From positions 620,001-684,000 of the forward strand of contig NZ_JAJLQW010000001.1 in the NCBI RefSeq assembly GCF_025548535.1: a stretch of 64,000 nt of DNA, in the 5' to 3' direction. This DNA is from Undibacterium sp. Jales W-56. Its GTDB lineage: Bacteria; Pseudomonadota; Gammaproteobacteria; Burkholderiales; Burkholderiaceae_D. This document shows, one piece after another, positions 28,811 to 37,557 of this stretch. Made by a program: the position numbers and the translations under genes. Within the stretch, counting starts at the first letter, position 1. Every line of letters begins with the position of its first letter. A model generated the notes under the pieces. That model had not been told where the DNA came from and searched no databases. It saw only the letters and a program-made list of their open reading frames with translations.

Positions 28811-30211
28811 ATGAATAATATCAACAAGATGGATGCTTCGCGCCGCGCATTCCTGAGAAAAGCGTCGGCACTTTCTTTGGCTGGCGTTGCCACCCCATGG
28901 GCGCTCAATTTGGCTGCGATGGCTGAGGCATCCGCTGCTACCGCCAACGATTACAAAGCCATCGTTTGTGTGTTTCTGTACGGTGGTAATGACTACGGCA
29001 ATACCTTAGTTCCCTATGACTCCAGCAACTATGCCGCTTATCAGCAATTACGTCCCACGCTTTCGTATAGCCACGATAGCTTGTCGTCCACCATATTGAC
29101 GCCCTCCGTGGCGCCGGTTGATGCGGCAGGATTTAGTCGCCAGTATGCGCTGGCACCGGAACTTGCGCCATTGCTGCCGATCTTTGATGCCGGCAAGATG
29201 GGCGTATTGCTGAATGTCGGGACCTTGATACAGCCGACCAGCAAACTGCAATATAAAAATAAAACAGTACCTTTGCCGCCAAAGCTGTTTTCGCATAACG
29301 ATCAGCAATCGGTGTGGCAATCCTCGTCGCCGGAGGGAGCGGTATCCGGTTGGGGCGGACGTATGGGCGATTTGTTTCAGTCTGGAAATGGCAATACCAC
29401 TTTCACATGCGTGAACGTATCCGGTAATGCCGTGTACTTGTCCGGCAGTACCGCAGTACAGTATCAGGTATCGACTACGGGTTCAGTCCCATTGAGTGCG
29501 TCAGCCAAGCCTATGTTCGGCTCTGCCGCATCGTCCAGCGCATTGCAGACTTTGATGAGCCAGACTAGTAGCAACTTATTTGAAAACGAATATACCCGCG
29601 TCACGCGGCGCTCTATGGATGCGAACAATATCCTTACCACGGCATTGGCCGGCGGACCAACAATCAATACGGTTTTCCCGGCAAATAATAATTTAGGCGA
29701 TCAATTGAAAATGGTGGCCAGAATGATTTCCAGTGCCAGCGCATTGGGGGCCAAGCGCCAGGTATTCTTTGTATCGATGGGCGGCTTTGATACCCACGAC
29801 GGACTACTCACCAAGCATCCCGGATTATTGAAAAGTGTCGCCGACGCGCTTTCAGCGTTTTATAACGCAACGGTCGAACTCGGTGTGGCAAATAATGTCA
29901 CCAGCTTTACCGCATCCGACTTTGGACGAACCTTGAGCGGCAACAATGACGGCTCCGATCATGGCTGGGGCAGCATGCATTTCATGTTGGGTGGCGCGGT
30001 CAATGGTAAGCGTTACTACGGCACCCCGCCCGCAGTGGCCAGCGACGGTCCGGATGACGTCGGGCAGGGGCGTTTATTGCCGACGACGTCGGTCGATCAA
30101 TATGCGGCAACACTGGGAAAATGGCTGGGGGCGTCCGATACCGACCTGCTGTCGCTGTTGCCGAACCTGAAAAATTTCAATCCGGGTTCGCGCAATCTGG
30201 GCTTCGTATAA
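28811..30211 (+). CDS. DUF1501 family Tat-exported protein
   Basis: This 466-residue protein has a twin-arginine-like signal (SRRAFLRKASALSLAGVATPWAL). The DUF1501 body belongs to the alkaline-phosphatase/sulfatase-like superfamily (VFLYGGNDYGNTLVPYD, GGFDTHDGLLTKHP, SDFGRTLSGNNDGSDHGWGSMHFMLGG). The Asp/His pattern in these motifs resembles the metal-binding sites of that fold. The role is unknown. It is co-transcribed with the DUF1800 gene upstream, with AAAGGAAG as ribosome site. Confidence 0.87.
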   Translation: MNNINKMDASRRAFLRKASALSLAGVATPWALNLAAMAEASAATANDYKAIVCVFLYGGNDYGNTLVPYDSSNYAAYQQLRPTLSYSHDSLSSTILTPSVAPVDAAGFSRQYALAPELAPLLPIFDAGKMGVLLNVGTLIQPTSKLQYKNKTVPLPPKLFSHNDQQSVWQSSSPEGAVSGWGGRMGDLFQSGNGNTTFTCVNVSGNAVYLSGSTAVQYQVSTTGSVPLSASAKPMFGSAASSSALQTLMSQTSSNLFENEYTRVTRRSMDANNILTTALAGGPTINTVFPANNNLGDQLKMVARMISSASALGAKRQVFFVSMGGFDTHDGLLTKHPGLLKSVADALSAFYNATVELGVANNVTSFTASDFGRTLSGNNDGSDHGWGSMHFMLGGAVNGKRYYGTPPAVASDGPDDVGQGRLLPTTSVDQYAATLGKWLGASDTDLLSLLPNLKNFNPGSRNLGFV

Positions 30212-30322
30212 TGCCTTGATCCGGGTAATTGCAAGGCAGATAGCTACCCATGTTACAGTGCGATCCATGCGTCTGGCTGCCATCGTGGTAGCCAGACCGA
30301 GGTATGGTAACGGAGAGAAAAC

Positions 30323-30526
30323 ATGGCAAAGAAAAATGAAGAGATCGATCCGGACACCGCTGCACTGATTGCGTGGTGTACGGAAGTCGAAGGATTCCTG
30401 GTTGCAGGTGGTGCGACTTTGCGACAGGCACAAGAACATATCGAAGAAGAAATCGATTGGTTCACCGATTTGTTTTTTGATGGACTGACGCCCGAGCAGG
30501 CGGCGAAAGAGGCCTTGAGCGGATAA
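30323..30526 (+). CDS. Small hypothetical protein (67 aa)
   Basis: This short acidic helical protein (DPDTAALIAWCTEVEGFLVAGG, then EHIEEEIDWFTDLFFDGLTPEQAAKEALSG) has a clear GGAGAG ribosome site 7 bases before the ATG. It has no membrane segment or signal. I do not recognise a family. The spacing (112 bp after the DUF1501 gene) allows its own promoter. The translation signal and amphipathic pattern make it a likely real gene. Confidence 0.65.
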   Translation: MAKKNEEIDPDTAALIAWCTEVEGFLVAGGATLRQAQEHIEEEIDWFTDLFFDGLTPEQAAKEALSG

Positions 30527-30656
30527 GCATGTTGAGCTTCTAAGCGGGGCTTGCAGCAAATTTGCCTGCCAAATCAAATAAAGTATCAAAAAATAAATTT
30601 AGTTAAAGTTTTAATCATCAAAAATAACATAAAATATTGTTTTTTTAAAAAGCAAT

Positions 30657-31775
30657 ATGAAGAAAACAAAGATGATCAAACTACTTAAGCTCTTTTCAAA
30701 AATTTTATTTTCATCGCTACTGCTCTCTACTCTTACCGGTAATTCCTATGCAGTGACGCCGCAAAGTGGCTGGTGGTGGAATCCATCTGAGGGCGGACGC
30801 GGTTTTACTCTCGAAGTTCAAAATGGCAGCATGTTCATGGCGGGCTATTTGTATGATCAGTCGGGGCGTGCGACTTGGTATGCGGCAGGGCCCTCTTTGA
30901 TGAATGGATCTAATTTCACTGCGCAGTTAACCACCTATCTCGGAGGGCAGACTCTGGACGGCAGTTACCATCCGACGACAGGGACAATGAATAGCGGAAC
31001 TATCAGTATGAATTTCAAGGATCCAAGTCATGGAACCTTGACTTGGCCAGGCGGCACTATTCCGATTGAGCGTTTTGATATTGTCCCATCTGGTGCCAGT
31101 TCGGTATCTCCCGCCGGATCTCCCGAAACAGGCTGGTGGTGGAATGCTTCTGAAGGCGGACGAGGATTCTCTGTCGAAATCCAAAACGGCACCATGTTTT
31201 TGGCCGGCTATATGTACGATAGTGGCGGTAATCCAATTTGGTACGCATCTGGTCCAACTGCCATGGTCAATCAATACAATTACCAGGGAAAATGGCAGCA
31301 ATACGGCAATGGTCAAACGCTTACCGGATTGTATAAACCAGCTTCTGTGGTAAATGGAAATGCAGGATCAGTCAGCCTGACATTTAACAGCCCAACTACT
31401 GCCACTCTTATTTTGCCAAATGGTGTCTCTATTCCTTTGAGTCGATTCAATTTCGGGGGAGCTACGATACCAACCCAAAACTTTGCGGGTACATATGCCG
31501 GTACTTATAGCGGTTACGACACCGGTACATTTAACGTAGCAATTTCACCAACTGGGGTCATATCGGGAAGCGGCTATTCAAACACGGATAAGCTACTGTT
31601 CAACGTGACAGGGAGTGTTGGCTCTGGCGGTTCAGTCTCAATGACAACCAGCGGTTCTGCCGGGTCGGCTCTATTCACCGGAAAAATTGACTCTTCAACA
31701 GGTGTAGTTTCAGGAACATGGAATTTTGTAAATGCACCAACATATGGTGGTGCGTTTAACGGTAAAAAACTGTAG
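30657..31775 (+). CDS. Secreted protein with two tandem GWWW-type repeats
   Basis: This 372-residue protein has a signal peptide (cleavage near residue 32, NSYA-V). Two ~115-residue repeats begin at about residues 38 and 159, each opening GWWWN-SEGGRGF and continuing E-QNG-MF-AGY-YD, then WYA-GP. A third, unrelated C-terminal beta-rich domain (about 283-372) starts FAGTYAGTYSG. No catalytic motif is seen. The aromatic-rich beta repeats suggest a surface or ligand-binding role, which is inference. The gene is A+T-richer than its surroundings. An alternative start at the ATG at 30672 has a better purine-rich leader. Confidence 0.75.
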   Translation: MKKTKMIKLLKLFSKILFSSLLLSTLTGNSYAVTPQSGWWWNPSEGGRGFTLEVQNGSMFMAGYLYDQSGRATWYAAGPSLMNGSNFTAQLTTYLGGQTLDGSYHPTTGTMNSGTISMNFKDPSHGTLTWPGGTIPIERFDIVPSGASSVSPAGSPETGWWWNASEGGRGFSVEIQNGTMFLAGYMYDSGGNPIWYASGPTAMVNQYNYQGKWQQYGNGQTLTGLYKPASVVNGNAGSVSLTFNSPTTATLILPNGVSIPLSRFNFGGATIPTQNFAGTYAGTYSGYDTGTFNVAISPTGVISGSGYSNTDKLLFNVTGSVGSGGSVSMTTSGSAGSALFTGKIDSSTGVVSGTWNFVNAPTYGGAFNGKKL

Positions 31776-31813
31776 TTTTGACATTGACTGAATAACATTC
31801 ATCGACTTAAGAA

Positions 31814-31852
31814 ATGCGCGAATCTCCTTGATCTTAGGAGGCGCGCATTTTT
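31814..31852 (+). terminator. Probable terminator of the repeat-protein gene
   Basis: AATGCGCG pairs with CGCGCATT around an inner stem (TCTCCT / AGGAGG) and is followed by T6, 39 bp after the stop. Confidence 0.65.
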
Positions 31853-31876
31853 TGTATGTGACCATGTTAGCGAAGA

Positions 31877-31912
31877 AAAAGCGCCCGGAAAATTAATTTT
31901 CCGGGCGCTTTT
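31877..31912 (-). terminator. Terminator of ohr
   Basis: AAAAGCGCCCGGAAAAT and its exact complement form a long perfect hairpin ending in a T-run on each strand, 25 bp past the ohr stop. It probably also stops read-through from the plus strand. Confidence 0.9.
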
Positions 31913-31937
31913 GATCATGTGCTCTGCGTCGATTTGA

Positions 31938-32357
31938 TTATACCAATCCGATTTTCACTTCAATATTGCCGCGTGTTGCATTCGAATAAGGGCAAACTTC
32001 ATGCGCTTTAGCGATCAGAGCTTCAGCTGCGCTGCGTTCCATACCTGGTATCGAGACATTCAACGCGACTTCCAGGCCAAATCCACCTTTGCCATTTGGA
32101 CCGATGCCGACCAGGCCATTGACGGAGGTTTCTGCTGGCAAGACAGTTTTTGTTGCCGCTGCAACGAACTTCATCGCACCAATGAAGCAGGCTGAGTAGC
32201 CTGCGGCAAACATTTGTTCAGGATTGGTGCCTTCACCGCCTGCGCCGCCGAGTTCTTTTGGCGTAGTCAGTTTGACCGACAGTTGATTGTCATTGGAAGC
32301 GGCGCGACCATCGCGGCCACCGGTTGCTGTAGCGTTTGCTGTGTAAAGAACTTGCAT
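31938..32357 (-). CDS. ohr: Organic hydroperoxide resistance protein Ohr
   Basis: This 139-residue OsmC/Ohr-family thiol peroxidase has its two catalytic cysteines in [13 protein letters not shown] (C57) and [13 protein letters not shown] (C122). It reduces organic hydroperoxides with lipoylated proteins as electron donor. It lies downstream of the MarR-type regulator gene in the same direction. Operator-like dyads lie in the 153-bp gap. Confidence 0.96.
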   Translation of the reverse strand: MQVLYTANATATGGRDGRAASNDNQLSVKLTTPKELGGAGGEGTNPEQMFAAGYSACFIGAMKFVAAATKTVLPAETSVNGLVGIGPNGKGGFGLEVALNVSIPGMERSAAEALIAKAHEVCPYSNATRGNIEVKIGLV

Positions 32358-32454
32358 GTGATTCTCCTGGGTTATCTTGCGTCAAAGTAGGGTTAAAGCG
32401 AGCTTGAAAATCGAATTCGATAAGACGGCGTTTGCCGGTAAAAATATAATAGTA

Positions 32455-32485
32455 CACAATTAAATTGTGCGCAATCTAAATTGCG
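32455..32485 (-). promoter_or_regulatory. Tandem OhrR-type operator dyads
   Basis: CACAATTAAATTGTG (32455-32469) and CGCAATCTAAATTGCG (32470-32485) are two abutting palindromes of the AATTnAATT type bound by OhrR/MarR-like repressors. They lie ~100 bp before the ohr start and just after... upstream on that strand the ohrR gene ends. Repression of ohr relieved by peroxide oxidation of OhrR is the expected logic. Confidence 0.75.
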
Positions 32486-32510
32486 AGAAAATTTGAAAAA
32501 TAATCCTCCT

Positions 32511-32972
32511 TTAAGATATGTTGCTTTCCGTTAAATCATTTCTCACCTGAGAGAGCTGGTTTTTTAAATTAACCAGGGCTTCTTTGGTCTGACCGCTGGC
32601 GCACATGATTTGCAGGGGAATTTCTTTGGCGGCTTTTCTCAAAAGCTTGCCTTGCCTGGTTAAATTGATCCGGACTTGTCTTTCGTCGTGCGTATCGCGA
32701 TTTCGGGTGAGCAATTCTGCTGTTTCCATCCTCTTCAGAAGGGGGGTCAAGGTGCCGGAATCAAGGAATAAAGCTTCACCAATATCTTTGACCAGAATGC
32801 CATCGTGCTCCCACAACACCATCATGACCAGATATTGCGGATAGGTCAGGCCGATTTTATCCAGCAACGGCTTATAGGTTTTGGTCATCGCCAGGGAGGC
32901 GGAATACAGTGCGAAACAAAACTGATTATCCAGCGCGAGTAAATTTATCTGGTCGGGAACGGTATTTTTCAT
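32511..32972 (-). CDS. ohrR: MarR-family peroxide sensor OhrR
   Basis: This 153-residue winged-helix regulator has the N-terminal redox cysteine typical of OhrR (C19 in LDNQFCFALYSASLAMTKTYKP, with the partner Tyr residues). The helix-turn-helix reads LVKDIGEALFLDSGTLTPLLKRME. Organic peroxides oxidise the Cys and release DNA. I chose the ATG at 32972 over a TTG at 32996. It is upstream of ohr in the same direction. Confidence 0.9.
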   Translation of the reverse strand: MKNTVPDQINLLALDNQFCFALYSASLAMTKTYKPLLDKIGLTYPQYLVMMVLWEHDGILVKDIGEALFLDSGTLTPLLKRMETAELLTRNRDTHDERQVRINLTRQGKLLRKAAKEIPLQIMCASGQTKEALVNLKNQLSQVRNDLTESNIS

Positions 32973-33194
32973 TTTGACGGCGAGTAATTGATGCAAATGG
33001 ATGCGAATTGATTGTAAGCGGGGATTTCAATCAATTATCGACTTTATGGGGTGGATAATCAAACAGGCCCTAGCTGAGTCATAAGTCGTTTTTCAGATGA
33101 AGACCTATTTCCGCAAGTTATAATGCGATCCTCTGGCACGCTATTCATTATAGTGCTGTAAAAATAAGCATAAAGAAAACACCGAAGGGCAATT

Positions 33195-34013
33195 GTGACT
33201 TTTATCGAAAAATTAGCTGCGGCATGGGAAAAAAATAACTCTCTCCTGTGTGTTGGTCTTGACCCGGACGTGTCGCGTTTCCCCGCAGAATTAGCCAGCC
33301 AGCCGGATGCAATTTTTATTTTTTGCAAGGCGATGATTGATGCGACGGCTGATCTGGCATGTTCATTTAAACCGCAAATTGCGTATTTTGCGGCCTTGCG
33401 CGCGGAAGATCAGCTAGAAGCGGTCTGTCGCTATATCAAGGCGACTTATCCGGCGATTCCCGTCATTCTGGATGCCAAGCGGGGCGATATCGGTGCAACC
33501 GCTGAACAGTATGCACGCGAAGCTTTTGAACGTTACGATGCCGACGCGGTCACGGTCAATCCCTACATGGGTTTTGATTCGCTTGCCCCATATATGGAGT
33601 GGAAAGATCGTGGCGCGATCGTCCTGTGCCGCACTTCGAATGCAGGTGGATCTGATTTGCAATTTTTGAATGTGGACGGCAAACCCTTATATCAGCATGT
33701 TGCGCAACTGGTTGCGGATAAATGGAATACGAATGGACAATGCGCCTTAGTGGTCGGCGCAACTTTTCCAGCCGAGTTGGTGCAAGTACGTCAGATCGTT
33801 GGCGAGATGCCTCTATTGGTGCCGGGGATTGGCGCACAGGGCGGCGATATTGCCGCCACAGTCGCTGCGGGAAAAACGGCGTCAGCGACGGGCATGATGA
33901 TTAATTCCTCACGAGCTATTTTGTATGCCAAACCGCTGGCGTCAGAGGATTATGCCAAGGCCGCACGACGCGTTGCACTGGAGACCAGGGACGCGATTAA
34001 TCAATATCGCTGA
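33195..34013 (+). CDS. pyrF: Orotidine 5'-phosphate decarboxylase
   Basis: This 272-residue enzyme belongs to the larger PyrF subfamily. The catalytic Lys/Asp tetrad region is DAKRGDIG (93-100), with VGLDPD near the N-terminus and [11 protein letters not shown] near the C-terminus. It catalyses the last step of UMP synthesis (OMP to UMP). It starts with GTG, preceded by GAAGGGC. It ends convergent with the pncC-like gene, sharing a terminator. Confidence 0.96.
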   Translation: MTFIEKLAAAWEKNNSLLCVGLDPDVSRFPAELASQPDAIFIFCKAMIDATADLACSFKPQIAYFAALRAEDQLEAVCRYIKATYPAIPVILDAKRGDIGATAEQYAREAFERYDADAVTVNPYMGFDSLAPYMEWKDRGAIVLCRTSNAGGSDLQFLNVDGKPLYQHVAQLVADKWNTNGQCALVVGATFPAELVQVRQIVGEMPLLVPGIGAQGGDIAATVAAGKTASATGMMINSSRAILYAKPLASEDYAKAARRVALETRDAINQYR

Positions 34014-34025
34014 TCGTTTCAGGCG

Positions 34026-34065
34026 ACAATAAAAAAAGGAGGCAGACTGCTTCCTTTTTTATTGT
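34026..34065. terminator. Bidirectional terminator between pyrF and the pncC-like gene
   Basis: ACAATAAAAAAAGGAGGCAG and CTGCTTCCTTTTTTATTGT pair with one bulge. A7 and T6 runs let it serve both convergent genes. Confidence 0.85.
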
Positions 34066-34073
34066 TTGGAAAT

Positions 34074-34559
34074 TCAGGCTTCCGTCACGTAGCGAAGCAG
34101 ACGATCCAGCGCATGTATGATGGTTTGTTCTCTGATTGCATGCCGGTCACCACTAAAGACTTTTCTTTCAGTGTGCGTGACATTATTGACTTGCCAGGCA
34201 AAACATACCGTGCCCACCGGCTTGCCGGGGACTGCGCCGCCTGGGCCTGCAATGCCTGTGATGGCGAGCGAGACATGTGCTTCGGAATTTGCGATGGCGC
34301 CTTCGGCCATTGCCGCAGCGATTTCTTCGCTGACTGCGCCGTGTTGTGCAATCAGCGCTGCGGAGATGTCGAGCAATTCACTTTTTGAAGAATTGGAATA
34401 CGTGATGAAGCCGCAGTCAAACCATTCTGATGAGCCGGCAATCTCGGTAATCGCCTGACATATGCCGCCGCCGGTACAGGACTCTGCAATCGTTAACAAA
34501 AGTCGTTTGGATTTGAGGGCAGCGCCGACTTCTGCCGCGAGTTCAATGGCATCAAGCAT
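34074..34559 (-). CDS. pncC: Nicotinamide-nucleotide amidohydrolase PncC (CinA C-terminal family)
   Basis: This 161-residue protein consists only of the CinA C-terminal domain: LLLTIAESCTGGGICQAITEIAGSSEWFDCGFITYSN and VSLAITGIAGPGGAVPGKPVGTVCFAW. PncC deamidates NMN to nicotinate mononucleotide in the NAD salvage cycle. The ATG at 34559 has an AGGAG site 9 bases upstream; the frame's upstream extension does not resemble the family. It follows pgpA after 191 bp. Confidence 0.9.
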   Translation of the reverse strand: MLDAIELAAEVGAALKSKRLLLTIAESCTGGGICQAITEIAGSSEWFDCGFITYSNSSKSELLDISAALIAQHGAVSEEIAAAMAEGAIANSEAHVSLAITGIAGPGGAVPGKPVGTVCFAWQVNNVTHTERKVFSGDRHAIREQTIIHALDRLLRYVTEA

Positions 34560-34750
34560 GATATGGTCTCCTGTGGTTTTTTCGGAATACCAATGGCGGA
34601 TGAGCCAAGCCGTTGGGCGTAACTCATAAAGCATCGGAATCAGCTACGGAATTACTTTACCACTTTGTGAACGCTATTTGATCGGCTGAACAAGAATTTA
34701 CTGCGACTGTGTGTCATAGAAGATTGGCTGCCGTTATCTGGCAGGCCTGC

Positions 34751-35275
34751 TCATATAACGCGCCACAATGCAAATAGCAAAAGGGTATACAACGCAGCCA
34801 GTATATCGTCCCACATGACGCCAAATCCGCCTTTCAAATGGCGATCAAAATAGCCAATCGGCGGTGGCTTCACCATATCAAATGCGCGGAACCAGAAAAA
34901 AGCCCAGCACTGGGTAGAAAAGCCGGCAGGCATGATGAATAGCAGTACCAGCCAGAACGCGATAATTTCATCCCAGACCATGCTGCCATGATCCGCGACC
35001 CCCATATGCTTTCCGGTAACAGCGCATGCCCAAACGCCGATAGCGAACCCTAATACGATGATCCAGGCCCAGACTGCGGGGGTAAATAATTCCGGCCAGC
35101 GCGTATTCAGGACACTAAAACTGAGCCACGCAAATAAGGTTCCGGAAGTACCTGGCATGATCGGGGACAAGCCGCTACCGAATCCCTGCGCAATAAGATG
35201 TGCCGGGTGCGCCAGCATGAAACGCGCTGTAGGTTTGTTGATTTTGGCTGTCTGACCGGATTCTAATGTCGTCAT
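34751..35275 (-). CDS. pgpA: Phosphatidylglycerophosphatase A
   Basis: This 174-residue membrane protein has the family segments GFGSGLSPIMPGTSGTL, DHGSMVWDEIIAFWLVL and a C-terminal FDRHLKGGFGVMWDDILAALYT. The paired Asp/Glu motifs bind Mg and remove phosphate from phosphatidylglycerol phosphate. It overlaps the thiL stop by 4 bp (ATGA), so the two are translationally coupled, a common pairing in proteobacteria. Confidence 0.95.
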   Translation of the reverse strand: MTTLESGQTAKINKPTARFMLAHPAHLIAQGFGSGLSPIMPGTSGTLFAWLSFSVLNTRWPELFTPAVWAWIIVLGFAIGVWACAVTGKHMGVADHGSMVWDEIIAFWLVLLFIMPAGFSTQCWAFFWFRAFDMVKPPPIGYFDRHLKGGFGVMWDDILAALYTLLLFALWRVI

Positions 35276-36240
35276 GGGGTGCGAAAGTGATCAAAGGAAG
35301 TCAGGGGTAAAGTCAATAATTGCCCCGTTGAATCGAGCAAACGGATGCCCAATTCGCGGTCGATGGTGCCGACCCGGGTGACCGGCGTGGCGCTTGCTGC
35401 GGATGCCGCCATTACTTGCGCCCTGAGTTCTGCCGGCGCGGTGAAGCAGAGTTCGTAGTCATCACCGCCAGCGAGCGTGAATTCACGCTGTTTTTCGCGC
35501 GGCTGATTACGCAGCGCCATTCCGGCTGGCAGCAAATCCACGTGCAGGCTGGCACCGGCACCGCTGCGCTTTAAAATGTGTCCGAGATCACCCAGCAAGC
35601 CGTCGGAAATATCCAGGGCGGCATGTGCAATTCCTTGTAATGCGAGTCCCAACGCAATCCGCGGTACAGGTTGATGCATACGCATCGCGGCAAGTGCAAA
35701 ATCATCGTCGCTTAATTGCAGTTCATGCCAGTAATGCGCCAGTGCCAGCCGCGCATCACCGAGATTGCCGGATATCCAGATATCGTCGCCAACTTGGGCG
35801 GCGTCACGTCGCGATGCTTTGCCGGGTGGAATTTCACCAAAAATTGTAATACTGATCGTCAGCGGTCCTTTCGTCGTGTCGCCGCCGATCAAGACGCAGC
35901 GATGTTCATTCGCCAATGCCAGCATGCCGGCCGAAAAAGGCGCCAGCCAGGCCGGATTTGCCTCGGGTAATGCCAGCGCCAGGGTAAAAGCCACAGGTTT
36001 GGCTCCCATCGCTGCGAGATCGGATAAATTCACCGCTAAACACTTATGTCCCAATAAGTAGGGATCCGCATCGGGGAAAAAATGCCGGCCTGACACCAGC
36101 ATGTCGCTGGAAATCGCCAGTTGCATCCCGGAACTTGGCTGCAGCAAGGCGCAATCATCGCCGATCCCAAGCTGAATGCGCGGATCGTCGCTGGGAGGTG
36201 TAACGAAATAGTGTTGGATGAGGTCGAATTCGGAGAGCAT
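35272..36240 (-). CDS. thiL: Thiamine-monophosphate kinase
   Basis: This 322-residue PurM-like kinase begins MLSEFDLIQHYF and has the metal/ATP sites GIGDDCALLQPS, SSDMLVSGRHFFPDADP, CVLIGGDTTKGP and ALDISDGLLGDLGHIL. It makes thiamine pyrophosphate from the monophosphate. It is first in the thiL-pgpA group. Confidence 0.96.
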   Translation of the reverse strand: MLSEFDLIQHYFVTPPSDDPRIQLGIGDDCALLQPSSGMQLAISSDMLVSGRHFFPDADPYLLGHKCLAVNLSDLAAMGAKPVAFTLALALPEANPAWLAPFSAGMLALANEHRCVLIGGDTTKGPLTISITIFGEIPPGKASRRDAAQVGDDIWISGNLGDARLALAHYWHELQLSDDDFALAAMRMHQPVPRIALGLALQGIAHAALDISDGLLGDLGHILKRSGAGASLHVDLLPAGMALRNQPREKQREFTLAGGDDYELCFTAPAELRAQVMAASAASATPVTRVGTIDRELGIRLLDSTGQLLTLPLTSFDHFRTP

Positions 36241-36541
36241 GCCGCATTGTACTCAGCGCTGACTTATTAGAACAAGCGACAATCATTGATTGACCGTGAT
36301 AAGCAGTGTGAGACGGTGGTAATTAACATTTTTATTCAATGGAGGCTGGCATCCGGTGATCTGAAGGGCAGCCAATAAAACTCTGTCTTTGGAATGATAG
36401 TGAATTGGCAATTTTCAACTGTGCGCCATTGGTTCTGGGCTGTTTTTATAACCAAATAATGACTGCATATGTGCAAAGAAAGGTTAAAACCGAAGCCTTT
36501 TTCAAATGCAGCATTGAAACAATAGGTTACAATCTTACACA
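36241..36541. other. Divergent intergenic region thiL / DUF535 gene
   Basis: 301 bp without a credible gene. It must carry the thiL promoter (minus) and the promoter for the DUF535 gene (plus). No repeat or hairpin stands out. Confidence 0.45.
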
Positions 36542-37540
36542 TTGCGTGACAATTGGTGGCAGGAAGTGACTATTTCAAATTCGAAAGAACTGTGCTTTGC
36601 AGATGAAAGTCGGCAGCTACACGTAGAAGAATATGCGTCCTGTCGCTGTTCTTTCTTCGATGTGATGGCATGGGCGATTCAGTTGCGATGCTCGGACCCT
36701 GCTGGCAGTTTCAAGGGGAAGGCCGTTTTTTTGCTCAGAACCCTGTTCGATCCGCTCAATAGCTATGCGTGGTTTCGCTATGTCCGCAATAACAACCTCT
36801 TAAAAATTGCCACATCAGATCCAAGTTTGCTGGACTCTATCCATCGGCCATTTTTTGACCGGCGTATGCGATCCGGTGATCGCCTGTCTTTATTGATGAA
36901 TCACTTCAAGCTGGCTGAAACTATTTTAGGCAGAGGCAATTACCGCAGCGTACTTTTAGGACAGAAGTTAGAGCTGGCAAGCGTGACTGGTAAAAATCAC
37001 GAGGTATTCCAGCTACGTTTGTTCAGAGGGGCGTCTTATAAAAGAGAAGGGGGCTTGAGTCTCGGCTTGTTTATCGACGATACGCTGTTGCAATGTGTGA
37101 CTTTTTCTTTCGATCATCAGCAAAATTATCTGGCGATTAAAGTCGGAGGCGTGCAAGCGAGCAATGGCGGGTCCCGTGACCTGATCCGCGAATCCACTAA
37201 AGAACTGCATGGGATACAACCCCGCTTATTATTGGTTGAAGCATTGCGTTATCTTGCGCAAGAATTGCAAAGCACAACGATAGAATGCATCGCCCAGAAA
37301 AATCATATCTACCAGGCTTGGCGCTATAAATTTGCCAAAAATGTCAAAGCCGAATACGACCAGTTGTGGATGACTGCCGGCGGCGTCAAGCGTGCATGTG
37401 GGAATTATTTATTGCCCATCATGACGATCACAAAACCGATCTCGTCGCGCCCGTCAAACAAGCGCAGTGAGTACCGCGCCCGGGCTGTCATACTGGAAGC
37501 GATGCGCGATCAGATTTCTCAACGGCTTGCCATCAACTGA
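36542..37540 (+). CDS. DUF535 (VirK/YbjX family) protein
   Basis: This 332-residue protein resembles the VirK/YbjX (DUF535) family, for example GNYRSVLLGQKLELASVTGKNHEVFQLRLFRGASYKREGGLSLGL and a C-terminal RRA/RAVILEAMRDQI. Family members have been linked to envelope stress and peptide resistance in enterobacteria, but the biochemical role is unknown. The open frame begins with a TTG at 36542 and lacks a ribosome site there. A GTG at 36566 and an ATG at 36665 are alternatives, so the N-terminus is uncertain. Confidence 0.75.
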   Translation: MRDNWWQEVTISNSKELCFADESRQLHVEEYASCRCSFFDVMAWAIQLRCSDPAGSFKGKAVFLLRTLFDPLNSYAWFRYVRNNNLLKIATSDPSLLDSIHRPFFDRRMRSGDRLSLLMNHFKLAETILGRGNYRSVLLGQKLELASVTGKNHEVFQLRLFRGASYKREGGLSLGLFIDDTLLQCVTFSFDHQQNYLAIKVGGVQASNGGSRDLIRESTKELHGIQPRLLLVEALRYLAQELQSTTIECIAQKNHIYQAWRYKFAKNVKAEYDQLWMTAGGVKRACGNYLLPIMTITKPISSRPSNKRSEYRARAVILEAMRDQISQRLAIN

Positions 37541-37557
37541 GTTACTCAAGGCGAGCC

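Noticed and set aside
36336..36542. 68-codon minus-strand frame upstream of the DUF535 gene
   Set aside because: It sits in a promoter region and lacks a ribosome site or family.
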